A stretch of DNA of 64,000 nucleotides from CAJBVG01 sp943371235 (GTDB lineage: Bacteria > Bacteroidota > Bacteroidia > Sphingobacteriales > Sphingobacteriaceae): NCBI GenBank assembly GCA_943371235.1, contig CALRTZ010000006.1, positions 21,770 through 85,769 of the forward strand, given 5' to 3'. Below the pieces are notes generated by a model. That model saw only the letters and a list, made by a program, of their open reading frames with translations. It searched no databases and was not told the origin of the DNA. The translations under genes were made by a program, and so were the position numbers. Shown one piece after another: positions 9,104 to 17,252 of this stretch; position 1 is the stretch's first letter; every line of letters begins with the position of its first letter.

Positions 9104-9610
9104 TTATTTAGTGTTTTTAATTTTGTTAATTATGTTGCTGGTAGAATAACCCTCAATAAAGTTCATTGTTTCAACGCTACCGCCGTTTGCGATTACTATA
9201 TCGGCGCCTACTATGGTGTCGATTGTATAATCACTGCCTTTTACTAAGATATCAGGTTTTAAAAAATTTATCAAATCATAAGGCGTTTCTTCATCAAATA
9301 AGACTACTGCATCAACAAAAAAAAGAGATGCCATAATTTCTGCACGCGAGCGTTCGTCTTGTATCGGGCGGTTTGGTCCTTTTATATCGCTTACAGATTT
9401 ATCAGAATTTAAGCCAACAATCATTCGGTCTGCAATGGATGCCGTTTTAGAAAGGTAATCAATATGCCCTTTGTGTAATATATCAAAACAACCATTAGTA
9501 AAAACTACTTTTAAACCCATGTAATGCCAAATACTTAGCATACTTAAAGCTTCTTCGCGACCCACAATTTTCGATCGCATTTTTTCGTTTTTATCAACCG
9601 TTATTTTCAT
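9104..9610 (-). CDS. rfaE2: D-glycero-beta-D-manno-heptose 1-phosphate adenylyltransferase-like protein
   Basis: This 168-residue nucleotidyltransferase has the signature FTNGCFDILHKGH with the HxGH site and a later GSDYTIDTIVGAD segment. It matches the stand-alone adenylyltransferase half of HldE (RfaE), which makes ADP-heptose for the LPS inner core. There is no kinase domain. The ATG at 9610 overlaps the previous gene by 17 bases; the ATG at 9580 (MRSKIVGREE) would remove the overlap and fits family N-termini. The preceding gene encodes a flippase-like membrane protein, so both may serve envelope synthesis. Glycerol-phosphate cytidylyltransferase relatives share the fold and are the main alternative. 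Confidence 0.85.
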   Translation of the reverse strand: MKITVDKNEKMRSKIVGREEALSMLSIWHYMGLKVVFTNGCFDILHKGHIDYLSKTASIADRMIVGLNSDKSVSDIKGPNRPIQDERSRAEIMASLFFVDAVVLFDEETPYDLINFLKPDILVKGSDYTIDTIVGADIVIANGGSVETMNFIEGYSTSNIINKIKNTK

Positions 9611-10601
9611 TCTTCTTATAGTTTATAAATATAAATAATAAGCTGATGCTACCAACTAATAAAATAGATAATATTTGTGAGGAGTGATTTAAGGTTGCAT
9701 AAATTAATCCGTCGGCCGAATTAATGCCATATACCAACAATGCTACTTGTATGGCAGCTTCGTATGCTCCAATGCCACCTTGTACCGGTGCCGACATTCC
9801 TATGCCGCCAACTGCCATTATAAACAATGCCGAACTAATGCTTAAATTCGAGGTTGGTTCTATTGCAAAAAAGCATAACCAAGTAGAGAGCGTATACATC
9901 GCCCAAATAAATACTGAATAAATGATAAATAAGCCTTTTTGTTCGAGCTTCAATATAGATAAAACTCCATCTTTAAAGCCTAACAATACTTCCCAAATTT
10001 TCTTGTATATTTTATTGTTTAATAATTGTTGATGGTATTTTCTTAGCAAATAAAACACTAAACCCATCATCAAAATAAATAATATTAAAATGAATATAGA
10101 TGATGCGGCATTTTGAAATTTACTAAGGAATGGATTGATAATGCTTGTAAATAAAAACTCTTGAATGGTATTGTATTCTATTAAAACAGAGAGTAACAAT
10201 ATTCCTAATAGGAATAATACGTCGATAATTCGTTCAATTATTACGGTACCAATTAAGGAGTTTAAGGGGATTTTATCTGTTCTCGTTAATACCCCACATC
10301 TAGAAACTTCGCCCATGCGAGGCACTGCTAAATTAGCTAAATAGCCAATCATTACAGAGTGAAACATGTTTGAGTTTTTAGGTGCGTAACCTAAAGGCTT
10401 AATTAACATTTTCCAACGGAGTGCTCTTGCATAATGTGCAAACATGGATACAAAAACAGATAAAAACACCCAAGAATAATTAGCTTTTAATAGCTGTTGC
10501 CAAATGAGATTTAAATCTTGCCCTCTAAATGCAAGCCATAATAATACTGCAGCAATCGCTAGTAAAAAGATGTACTTTAATACGGGTAAGGTGGATTTCA
10601 A
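9594..10601 (-). CDS. Lysylphosphatidylglycerol-synthase-TM / UPF0104 family membrane protein
   Basis: This protein of 335 residues has about eight membrane segments. It carries the family hallmarks ALRWKMLIKPLG near residue 65, NLAVPRMGEVSRC near residue 90 and, towards the C-terminus, GMSAPVQGGIGAYEAA. This is the transmembrane domain found in MprF and AglD, proposed to flip lipids. No soluble synthetase domain is attached. The start appears to be TTG at 10601, since no in-frame ATG lies nearby; it begins 5 bases after panD and ends inside the start of rfaE2. Substrate unknown. Confidence 0.85.
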   Translation of the reverse strand: MKSTLPVLKYIFLLAIAAVLLWLAFRGQDLNLIWQQLLKANYSWVFLSVFVSMFAHYARALRWKMLIKPLGYAPKNSNMFHSVMIGYLANLAVPRMGEVSRCGVLTRTDKIPLNSLIGTVIIERIIDVLFLLGILLLSVLIEYNTIQEFLFTSIINPFLSKFQNAASSIFILILFILMMGLVFYLLRKYHQQLLNNKIYKKIWEVLLGFKDGVLSILKLEQKGLFIIYSVFIWAMYTLSTWLCFFAIEPTSNLSISSALFIMAVGGIGMSAPVQGGIGAYEAAIQVALLVYGINSADGLIYATLNHSSQILSILLVGSISLLFIFINYKKNENNG

Positions 10602-10606
10602 AAAAA

Positions 10607-10954
10607 TTAGATTAACCTGTTATTTGCGTCCGGAAAAATTGAAATAGGCTCGAACTTCTTAGCCAATTCAAAATCCATACTTGCGTAAGAAATAATGATA
10701 ACGATGTCGCCAACTTGCGCTTTCCTGGCTGCAGGCCCGTTTAGGCAAACAATACCTGAACCTCTTTCGCCTTTAATTACGTAGGTTTCTAAACGTTCAC
10801 CATTGTTTACATTTACAACTTGTACTTTTTCGTGTACAATTAAATTTGCGGCATCCATCAAATCTTCATCTATGGTAATGCTACCCACATAATTTAACTC
10901 TGCTTGAGTAATTTTTGCTCTATGAATTTTTGATTTTAAAACTTCGATTTGCAT
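10607..10954 (-). CDS. panD: Aspartate 1-decarboxylase
   Basis: PanD is a pyruvoyl enzyme that converts aspartate to beta-alanine for pantothenate. With the start at 10954 (MQIEVLKSKIHRAKI) it is 115 residues, close to the usual length; an upstream ATG three codons earlier is less likely. The self-cleavage site is Gly24-Ser25 in YVGSITIDEDL, where Ser25 becomes the pyruvoyl group. GDIVIIISYA near the C-terminus is also typical. It follows panC by 39 bases, so the two genes supply the two halves of the pantoate plus beta-alanine reaction. Confidence 0.96.
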   Translation of the reverse strand: MQIEVLKSKIHRAKITQAELNYVGSITIDEDLMDAANLIVHEKVQVVNVNNGERLETYVIKGERGSGIVCLNGPAARKAQVGDIVIIISYASMDFELAKKFEPISIFPDANNRLI

Positions 10955-10993
10955 AGGGCGCAAAGGTATGATAATAATTCAAATTTTGAAGAA

Positions 10994-11845
10994 TTATGCC
11001 CTGATGTACATATTGTCTATTAACCTGGTATTGCCCAATCTAACCGCTATAATCATCAATAAAGGACTGTTTTCGTCAATATTTTCAATAATTTCTAACT
11101 TATCTGGGTTGACAATATCTACGTATTCGATTTTTATGTCAGAAATTGTATTCAGCATTGCCAAAGCCTGATTTTTTAATTCTGAAAGGTCTTTGTTACC
11201 ATTCAATATATTTAATCTCGTGCTTTCTAGTGCTTTATATATTTTGCCAGCACTTTGTCTTTCGATTGTATTTAATCGTCCGTTTCTGGAACTCATTGCT
11301 AGGCCACTTTCTTCGCGGATAATAGGGCAAATATGTAGGTCAATAGCCAGTTTAAAGTCGGAAATTAGCTTTTTTATAATCAGCGTTTGCTGAAAATCTT
11401 TTTGTCCGAAATAAGCGTTTGAAGGGTTAACAATATTAAAAAGTTTGTAAACTACTTGGCCAACACCTTTAAAATGCCCCGGACGCATTGCTCCTTCCCA
11501 AATTTGCTCGAGCTTACCGAAAGAATGCTCCCAAGTTTCACCATCTGCATAAATATCATTTACATCTGGCAAAAATAAGTAATGGCAACCTGCCGATTCT
11601 AACAGCTCAATATCTTTCTCTATCGGGCGCGGATATTTCTCTAAATCTTTGGGATCGTTAAACTGCGTTGGGTTTACAAAAACACTGCAAATTACTACGT
11701 CGTTTTCTAAAATCGCCTTTTTTAACAATGATATATGCCCTTCGTGCAAGGCTCCCATAGTAGGAACAAAGCCGATTTTTTGGGCAGATGAGCGTAAAGG
11801 CGAGAGGATTAAGTCTAGCTCTTTTGAGGTTTTTACAACTTTCAA
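10994..11845 (-). CDS. panC: Pantothenate synthetase
   Basis: PanC condenses pantoate and beta-alanine with ATP. The protein of 283 residues has the nucleotide-binding motif VPTMGALHEGH (HxGH) near residue 28, then VNPTQFNDPKDLEKYPR, GQKDFQQTLII and the KMSKS-like MSSRNGRL. The start codon is TTG at 11845 (Met-Lys-Val-Val); no in-frame ATG precedes it. It heads the minus operon panC-panD-flippase-rfaE2-ACAD and is divergent from the glycogen-synthase-like gene. Confidence 0.96.
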   Translation of the reverse strand: MKVVKTSKELDLILSPLRSSAQKIGFVPTMGALHEGHISLLKKAILENDVVICSVFVNPTQFNDPKDLEKYPRPIEKDIELLESAGCHYLFLPDVNDIYADGETWEHSFGKLEQIWEGAMRPGHFKGVGQVVYKLFNIVNPSNAYFGQKDFQQTLIIKKLISDFKLAIDLHICPIIREESGLAMSSRNGRLNTIERQSAGKIYKALESTRLNILNGNKDLSELKNQALAMLNTISDIKIEYVDIVNPDKLEIIENIDENSPLLMIIAVRLGNTRLIDNMYIRA

Positions 11846-11913
11846 AATAGTCTTTAAAAAGAGGGCTAAATTTGGAAAAATAATTAGAATAACAAGTGCT
11901 TTATTATAAATTG

Positions 11914-11944
11914 TTGAAAAAATTGAATATTATTTGTATATTTG
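11914..11944 (+). promoter_or_regulatory. Bacteroidota-type promoter for the glycogen-synthase-like gene
   Basis: TTG at 11914-11916 is followed after 20 bases by TATATTTG at 11937-11944, matching the phylum consensus TTG and TAnnTTTG. Transcription should start near 11951, leaving a leader of about 50 bases before the ATG at 12002. Confidence 0.75.
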
Positions 11945-11960
11945 CAGTCCCAATTCATTT

Positions 11961-11972
11961 CGCCTTCGGGCG
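11961..11972 (+). promoter_or_regulatory. UUCG-tetraloop hairpin in the 5' leader
   Basis: CGCC-TTCG-GGCG forms a 4-bp GC stem with a stable UUCG loop, about 30 bases before the ATG and downstream of the predicted promoter. It is the only GC-rich patch in the leader. It could stabilise the mRNA or position ribosomes; the function is inferred. Confidence 0.5.
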
Positions 11973-12001
11973 GTAATTTGTTGATTAGGAGTTAGTTCAG
12001 T

Positions 12002-12829
12002 ATGGCAAAAACAAAGATTCTCTTTATCACTCACGAAATGTCTCCTTTTTTGGAGATATCAAAAATCGCGAAAATAACACGTCAGTTACCACAGGCAATG
12101 CAAGAAAAAGGATTTGAGATCCGTATTCTGATGCCACGTTTCGGTAATATTAACGAAAGAAGAAACAGGTTACACGAAGTAATTCGTTTATCTGGAATGA
12201 ACATCGTTATTAATGACAACGACAATCCATTAATTATAAAAGTAGCATCGTTGCCAACTGCGCGTATGCAAGTTTACTTTTTAGATAATGAGGAGTATTT
12301 CCAACGCAAATCTATATTTAGAGATGCAAAAGAGAATTTCCACGCGGATAACGACGAACGAATGATCTTCTTTTGCAAAGGTGCAATTGAAACGGTTAAA
12401 AAATTAGGATGGATGCCAGATGTGGTACATTGTTTCGGTTGGATGAGCAGTTTAGTACCTATGTACTTAAAAACTTCTTACAAAGAAGATCCAATGTTTA
12501 AGAACACTAAGGTAGTATATTCTGTTTATGAAAACTGCTTCACTGAAACCTTAAACAAAGACCTTAAAACGAAATCATTGATGCCTGAAATGTCGGCAAC
12601 AGATACAGCATTATTAAAAGATGGCACTTGTGCCTCTTTACATATTAATGCAATTAATTATTCTGATGCAGTAATTAAGGCAGACGAAAACATAGATAGT
12701 GCCGTTATTAAGTATCTTTCTAAGCAAAGCGACAAAAACATTGTAGAAAACATCAATCATGATGAAATCGATTTCGATGCTTTTGTTCAGTTTTACGAAG
12801 AAGTAAATGAAGAATTAGTAACTGCTTAA
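12002..12829 (+). CDS. Glycogen/starch synthase-like protein, N-terminal domain only
   Basis: This 275-residue protein follows the GT5 starch-synthase catalytic N-domain (KILFITHEMSPF, LPQAMQEKGFEIRILMPRFG, PDVVHCFGWMSSLVP, KNTKVVYSVYENCF). A full glycogen synthase is about 480 residues, so the whole C-terminal Rossmann domain is missing. The KTGGL motif that contacts ADP-glucose is also absent: after SPF the protein reads LEISKIAKIT. It is therefore unlikely to make glycogen. The gene is intact, has its own promoter and sits 13 bases before a DUF4270 lipoprotein gene and near glmS, so a structural or regulatory role in envelope biology is possible but unproven. Confidence 0.8.
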   Translation: MAKTKILFITHEMSPFLEISKIAKITRQLPQAMQEKGFEIRILMPRFGNINERRNRLHEVIRLSGMNIVINDNDNPLIIKVASLPTARMQVYFLDNEEYFQRKSIFRDAKENFHADNDERMIFFCKGAIETVKKLGWMPDVVHCFGWMSSLVPMYLKTSYKEDPMFKNTKVVYSVYENCFTETLNKDLKTKSLMPEMSATDTALLKDGTCASLHINAINYSDAVIKADENIDSAVIKYLSKQSDKNIVENINHDEIDFDAFVQFYEEVNEELVTA

Positions 12830-12842
12830 TTATCGGTATTAA

Positions 12843-14147
12843 ATGAAATTTATTAAAAGTAGAGACTTATTAATCTTATTAATAAGTCTTTTTATTTTAC
12901 AAGCCTGCAAAAAAGAAGGCGATATTGGTTTGGAACAACAAATCGACGAAGAAGGATTATATGGTACGTTGGTAGATACTAGCACTATCAGAATGTATTC
13001 TGTAAAAGATGACAGTTTAATTACCTCCAACTTTGTACGTAACCAAGTCGGTGAATTTCAAGACCCTCTATTCGGCAAAACTATTGCTACCATTGCATTT
13101 CAGGCAACTTTGCCAAAAAACAATGTCGACTTCGGCACTGGAGTAGTGTTAGATTCGGTGGTATTAGTAATGGCATACCCTTCTGTAAAAGCAGAGCGTT
13201 TCTATGGAGACTCTAGCTCGAGATTTGAAGTAAAGCTTCATCAACTTGATGAGGATATTTATAACGATTCTACTTATTACTCAAATAGAATTTTTAGACT
13301 AAAATCTACACCCATTGGCACGATGTCTTATCAACCAAGACCTGATGATTCTATTACCATTCAAAATGTAAGAGTAGGGAAAGCCGATACCATTGCAAAA
13401 ATTTATCCTCATTTAAGAATGCGTTTAAACGATGCATTTGGTAACGAAATATTAGCTAAATCAGGACAAACAGATTTAAGTACCGGTGCTGCATTTTTAG
13501 CGGCATACAAAGGTTTTTACTTAAGTGCAACAAGGGTTTCGGGCGATGGTGGTATTTTATCATACGACTTAACCAACTCAAACAGATCATACATTGTACT
13601 TTATTATAAAACAAGTACAGACACTACCAATTTTGTGTTAAACATTAATTCTTCTTCCGCAAATATTAATCACTATGAACATGATTATACCGGCACAGAA
13701 GTAGCCTCTCAACTAGCCGATTCTAATTTAGGCAACGACAAGGTTTTTGTTCAATCACTTGCAGGCTTAAGAGGTAAAATGAAATTCCCTAACATTGATA
13801 GATTATTAGATTCGGGAGCGATTGCAGTTAACAAAGCAGAATTAATTTTCAAACCTTTAAGTGGCTCTGAAAGTCCATATGCGCCAATTATTACCTTTAC
13901 CGTTAAAGGTAGATTTTCTGATAACTCGGAAACACTTTTAAATACTGGTGTTTACAACAGCATAAAAAAAGAATACAAAATAGATTTAACGCGTTCAATT
14001 CAATTTATAATCGACAAAAAGTTGGTATTAAAAGAATTGTATATGGAGGATAATTCTAAACAAATTAATCCGAGAAGAACATTAATAGCAGGTGTTAATT
14101 CATCAAACCCAATAAAGCTTAGAATATTTTACACTAAACTTTATTAA
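12843..14147 (+). CDS. DUF4270 family lipoprotein
   Basis: This protein of 434 residues has a lipoprotein signal with lipobox LQAC near residue 21. The body is beta-rich with the start GEFQDPLFGKTIATIAFQ typical of DUF4270, a Bacteroidota-restricted family of unknown function. Later segments such as LNTGVYNSIKKEYKIDLT and the C-terminal LRIFYTKLY fit the family. It follows the degenerate glycogen-synthase-like gene by 13 bases and precedes glmS by 48 bases. It is probably exported to the outer membrane. Confidence 0.88.
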   Translation: MKFIKSRDLLILLISLFILQACKKEGDIGLEQQIDEEGLYGTLVDTSTIRMYSVKDDSLITSNFVRNQVGEFQDPLFGKTIATIAFQATLPKNNVDFGTGVVLDSVVLVMAYPSVKAERFYGDSSSRFEVKLHQLDEDIYNDSTYYSNRIFRLKSTPIGTMSYQPRPDDSITIQNVRVGKADTIAKIYPHLRMRLNDAFGNEILAKSGQTDLSTGAAFLAAYKGFYLSATRVSGDGGILSYDLTNSNRSYIVLYYKTSTDTTNFVLNINSSSANINHYEHDYTGTEVASQLADSNLGNDKVFVQSLAGLRGKMKFPNIDRLLDSGAIAVNKAELIFKPLSGSESPYAPIITFTVKGRFSDNSETLLNTGVYNSIKKEYKIDLTRSIQFIIDKKLVLKELYMEDNSKQINPRRTLIAGVNSSNPIKLRIFYTKLY

Positions 14148-14195
14148 AATTTATTTAGAATCTTTTTTTACATTTATACATTAAACTTATAACTT

Positions 14196-16031
14196 ATGTG
14201 TGGAATCGTAGGATACATTGGCTTTCGTGAAGCCTACCCAATAATAATCAAAGGGTTACAAAGATTAGAATACAGAGGCTATGACAGTGCAGGTGTTGCA
14301 TTGTTGAATGGCGAAATGAGAATTTATAAAAAACAAGGTAAAGTAAGCGAACTTGAGGCGTTTGTAGCCGACCAACCAACCAGTGCAACTTTAGGTATGG
14401 GGCATACACGTTGGGCAACGCACGGTGCACCAAGTGATCGTAATTCTCATCCTCATACTTCTAACAATGGGAAGTTGAGTATTATCCACAACGGAATTAT
14501 AGAAAACTACTCTTCTATTAAAGAAGAAATGATAAAGCGTGGTCACGTGTTTAATAGCGACACAGATACTGAGGTGTTGATTCATTTAATTGAAGACATT
14601 CAAGAAAAAACAAAACAGAGCTTAGATGAGTCGGTGCGTATTGCATTAAAAGAGGTAGTAGGCGCTTACGCAATTGTAGTGGTTTCTAAAGATCACCCAG
14701 ATGAAATTATTGCTGCACGTAAAGGCAGCCCAATGGTTATTGGTGTTGGTGAAGGCGAATATTTTATCGCTTCAGATGCATCGCCAATTATTGAATACAC
14801 AAAAAACGTAATTTTCTTGAACGATAGTGAGATGGCAATTGTTAAACGTGATAGTTTAGTAATTAAAACCATCGACAATGTTGTACAAGACCCATACATT
14901 CACGAATTAGAACTTCAATTAGAAATGATTGAAAAAGGTGGGTACGAACATTTTATGTTAAAAGAAATTTACGAGCAACCACGTTCTATTTATGATAGCA
15001 TGCGTGGTAGAATAAATTCTAAAGATGGATTTATTGGCTTAAGTGGATTGAATGAATACGAAGAGAAATTTAAAAATGCAGAGCGTATATTAATCGTTGC
15101 CTGTGGTACATCATGGCACGCAGGATTAGTAGCCGAATATTTAATTGAAGATTATGCAAGGATTCCTGTTGAAGTAGAATATGCTTCTGAATTCCGTTAC
15201 CGTAATCCTATTATCACAGAAAAAGATATAGTAATAGCTATTTCTCAATCGGGTGAAACCGCGGATTCGCTTGCTGCAATTGAGTTGGCAAAATCTAAAG
15301 GTGCAACCATTTTTGGTATTTGCAATGTAGTGGGTTCTTCTATTCCACGCGCATCTAACGCAGGAGCATATACACATGCCGGACCAGAAATTGGAGTGGC
15401 GTCAACAAAAGCATTTACCGCGCAAGTAACTATATTAACATTATTAGCTTGGTCTATCGGACAGAAAAAAGGTGCGATTAAAAAAACCAGGTTGATGGAA
15501 TTATTAAGCGCATTGGAAGCAATTCCTGCTAAAGTTGAAAAAGCATTACAGAGCAACGAAGAAATTAAAGCAATTGCAGAGCGTTTTAAAGATGCTCACA
15601 ACTTCTTATACTTAGGCAGAGGATATAACTTCCCTGTAGCATTAGAAGGTGCTTTAAAACTAAAAGAGATATCATACATACACGCAGAAGGATACCCGGC
15701 AGCAGAAATGAAACACGGACCCATTGCATTAATTGATGAAAACATGCCAGTAGTAGTTGTGGCTACGAAAGGTACCATCCTCGAAAAAATAATTAGCAAC
15801 ATACAAGAAGTAAAAGCCCGTAAAGGTGTAATTATTGCAATAGTTACAGAAGGCGATGAAGAAGTGAGAAAGATGGCTGATTATGTTATAGAAATTCCAG
15901 AAACCGAAGAGTGTTTAGTTCCGTTATTGGCAACTATTCCACTTCAATTATTATCATACCACATTGCTATAATGAGAGGTTGTAACGTAGATCAGCCAAG
16001 GAATTTAGCGAAGTCGGTTACTGTTGAGTAG
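14196..16031 (+). CDS. glmS: Glutamine--fructose-6-phosphate aminotransferase
   Basis: At 611 residues this is the standard length. Cys2 in MCGIVGYIG is the N-terminal nucleophile of the glutaminase domain (about residues 1-220), which also shows GHTRWATHG and the pocket around residue 100. Two SIS isomerase domains follow (ACGTSWHAG with SGETADSLAAI, and LGRGYNFPVALEGALKLKE), and the end is the conserved AKSVTVE. The enzyme makes glucosamine-6-phosphate, the first step to UDP-GlcNAc for peptidoglycan and LPS. There is no glmS ribozyme sequence in the 48 bases upstream. A 7-bp repeat array begins at its stop codon. Confidence 0.98.
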   Translation: MCGIVGYIGFREAYPIIIKGLQRLEYRGYDSAGVALLNGEMRIYKKQGKVSELEAFVADQPTSATLGMGHTRWATHGAPSDRNSHPHTSNNGKLSIIHNGIIENYSSIKEEMIKRGHVFNSDTDTEVLIHLIEDIQEKTKQSLDESVRIALKEVVGAYAIVVVSKDHPDEIIAARKGSPMVIGVGEGEYFIASDASPIIEYTKNVIFLNDSEMAIVKRDSLVIKTIDNVVQDPYIHELELQLEMIEKGGYEHFMLKEIYEQPRSIYDSMRGRINSKDGFIGLSGLNEYEEKFKNAERILIVACGTSWHAGLVAEYLIEDYARIPVEVEYASEFRYRNPIITEKDIVIAISQSGETADSLAAIELAKSKGATIFGICNVVGSSIPRASNAGAYTHAGPEIGVASTKAFTAQVTILTLLAWSIGQKKGAIKKTRLMELLSALEAIPAKVEKALQSNEEIKAIAERFKDAHNFLYLGRGYNFPVALEGALKLKEISYIHAEGYPAAEMKHGPIALIDENMPVVVVATKGTILEKIISNIQEVKARKGVIIAIVTEGDEEVRKMADYVIEIPETEECLVPLLATIPLQLLSYHIAIMRGCNVDQPRNLAKSVTVE

Positions 16032-16108
16032 AATTGTGAATGGTGAATTGTAAATTGTGAATTATAGTTAGACACAATTCACAATTCACCTTTTACAATT
16101 TACAATTT
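16031..16108. repeat. 7-bp periodic inverted array (GAATTGT family) between glmS and sodA
   Basis: Starting at the glmS stop, words of seven run GAATTGT, GAATGGT, GAATTGT, AAATTGT, GAATTAT. The inverse arm has CACAATT, CACAATT and ACAATTT, ACAATTT with one 8-base step between. The arms can pair as a long imperfect hairpin between the convergent genes. The right arm overlaps the stop and last two codons of sodA (16100-16108). Confidence 0.8.
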
Positions 16109-16705
16109 AGCGTAGCGTTCCGCAACAGCATCCCAATTAATTACATTGAAAAATGCTCCCATATAATCGGGTCTACGATTTTGATATTTCAAATAGTAAG
16201 CATGCTCCCAAACGTCCATTCCTAAAATAGGTGTACCTTTTACTTCGGCAATATCCATTAACGGATTGTCTTGATTTGGTGTAGAGCTAACTACTAATTT
16301 TTTATCAGCACCAACAGATAACCAAGCCCAACCAGAACCAAAGCGAGTTGCACCTGCTTGTGTGAATTTAGTTTTGAATTCTTCAAAGCTTCCGAATGCT
16401 GCATTGATAGCTTCTGCTAATGCTCCTTTAGGTGCGCCGCCGCCATTTGGGCTCATGATCGACCAGAATAAAGAGTGGTTATAATGTCCACCGCCATTGT
16501 TACGAACAGGCATTGGGTGTTTTGATATTTCTTTGCAAATATCTTCAATACTCATTGTTTCTAATGGAGTGCCAGCAATTGCTGCATTTAAATTAGTTAC
16601 GTAAGCTGCATGGTGTTTACCATGATGAATTTCCATCGTTGTTTTGTCGATGTGTGGCTCCAATGCATCAACTGCATAAGCAAGTGCCGGTAGTGTAAAT
16701 GCCAT
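16100..16705 (-). CDS. sodA: Superoxide dismutase, Fe/Mn type
   Basis: This 201-residue SOD has four metal ligands: H27 in EIHHGKHH, a histidine in GGHYNHSLFW near residue 77, and Asp and His in GMDVWEHAYYLKYQNRR. The FGSGWAWLSV and STPNQDNPLM segments favour a Mn or cambialistic enzyme, but metal choice cannot be fixed from sequence. It converts superoxide to oxygen and peroxide in the cytoplasm. A minus -7 box TATATTTG lies at 16741-16748. The stop and last codons are embedded in the 7-bp repeat array shared with glmS. Confidence 0.96.
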   Translation of the reverse strand: MAFTLPALAYAVDALEPHIDKTTMEIHHGKHHAAYVTNLNAAIAGTPLETMSIEDICKEISKHPMPVRNNGGGHYNHSLFWSIMSPNGGGAPKGALAEAINAAFGSFEEFKTKFTQAGATRFGSGWAWLSVGADKKLVVSSTPNQDNPLMDIAEVKGTPILGMDVWEHAYYLKYQNRRPDYMGAFFNVINWDAVAERYAKL

Positions 16706-16762
16706 AATTTTATTTGTTTATTTATTTTCTATTTATAAGACAAATATATCAATTAAAGGTTT

Positions 16763-17218
16763 CTATTTATCTTCTCTTTTTAATTGAAAAAATCGTTGCA
16801 TCAATTCTTTGCATTCTTCTTCCAAAATTCCATTCACAACAATGGTTTTAGGATGTAGAATTTGTTCTTTAATATTGCTAAACCCTCTTTTATTGTCACT
16901 CGTACCAATTACTATTTTTTGAATTTGGCTCCAATAAGATGCGCCTGCGCACATAATACAAGGCTCTACAGTTACATATAGTGTTGCTTCTTGTAAATAC
17001 TTAGCTCCGAGATTATTTGCCGCAGAGGTAAAGGCTTGCATTTCTGCATGAGCAGTAACATCGTTTAATTTTTCAGTTAAGTTATGTGCACGAGCAATTA
17101 TTTTATTTTTCATTACGATTACTGCTCCAATCGGAACTTCATCTTCCTCAAAAGCATAACGCGCTTCTTTCAAGGCTTCGTTCATAAAGTACTCATCGGA
17201 ATAAATTGTATAGCTCAT
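16763..17218 (-). CDS. tadA: tRNA-specific adenosine deaminase
   Basis: This 151-residue cytidine-deaminase-fold protein has zinc ligands H57 (with catalytic E59 in HAEMQAF) and C87 and C90 in PCIMCAGA. TadA converts A34 to inosine in tRNA-Arg(ACG). PIGAVIV near residue 30 and KRGFSN fit the family better than guanine deaminase, which is the main alternative. The gene is divergent from the rlmI-like gene, and that gene's promoter overlaps the tadA start region. Confidence 0.9.
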   Translation of the reverse strand: MSYTIYSDEYFMNEALKEARYAFEEDEVPIGAVIVMKNKIIARAHNLTEKLNDVTAHAEMQAFTSAANNLGAKYLQEATLYVTVEPCIMCAGASYWSQIQKIVIGTSDNKRGFSNIKEQILHPKTIVVNGILEEECKELMQRFFQLKREDK

Positions 17219-17237
17219 ATTAATTGATGTAACTTTG
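17206..17237 (+). promoter_or_regulatory. Bacteroidota-type promoter for the rlmI-like gene
   Basis: TTG at 17206-17208 is separated by 21 bases from TAACTTTG at 17230-17237. The expected start near 17244 leaves a very short leader before the ATG at 17253. The -33 element lies inside the first codons of divergent tadA. Confidence 0.65.
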
Positions 17238-17252
17238 GTAAAAATATAAATA

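Noticed and set aside
11985..12015. tRNA-like segment (TTAGTTCAGTATGG resembles a D-arm)
   Set aside because: No acceptor, anticodon or T-arm can be built around it, and it runs into the ATG of a good gene with a promoter upstream. It is chance similarity.
14148..14195. glmS ribozyme or riboswitch before glmS
   Set aside because: The gap of 48 bases is too short and has no ribozyme core or stem.
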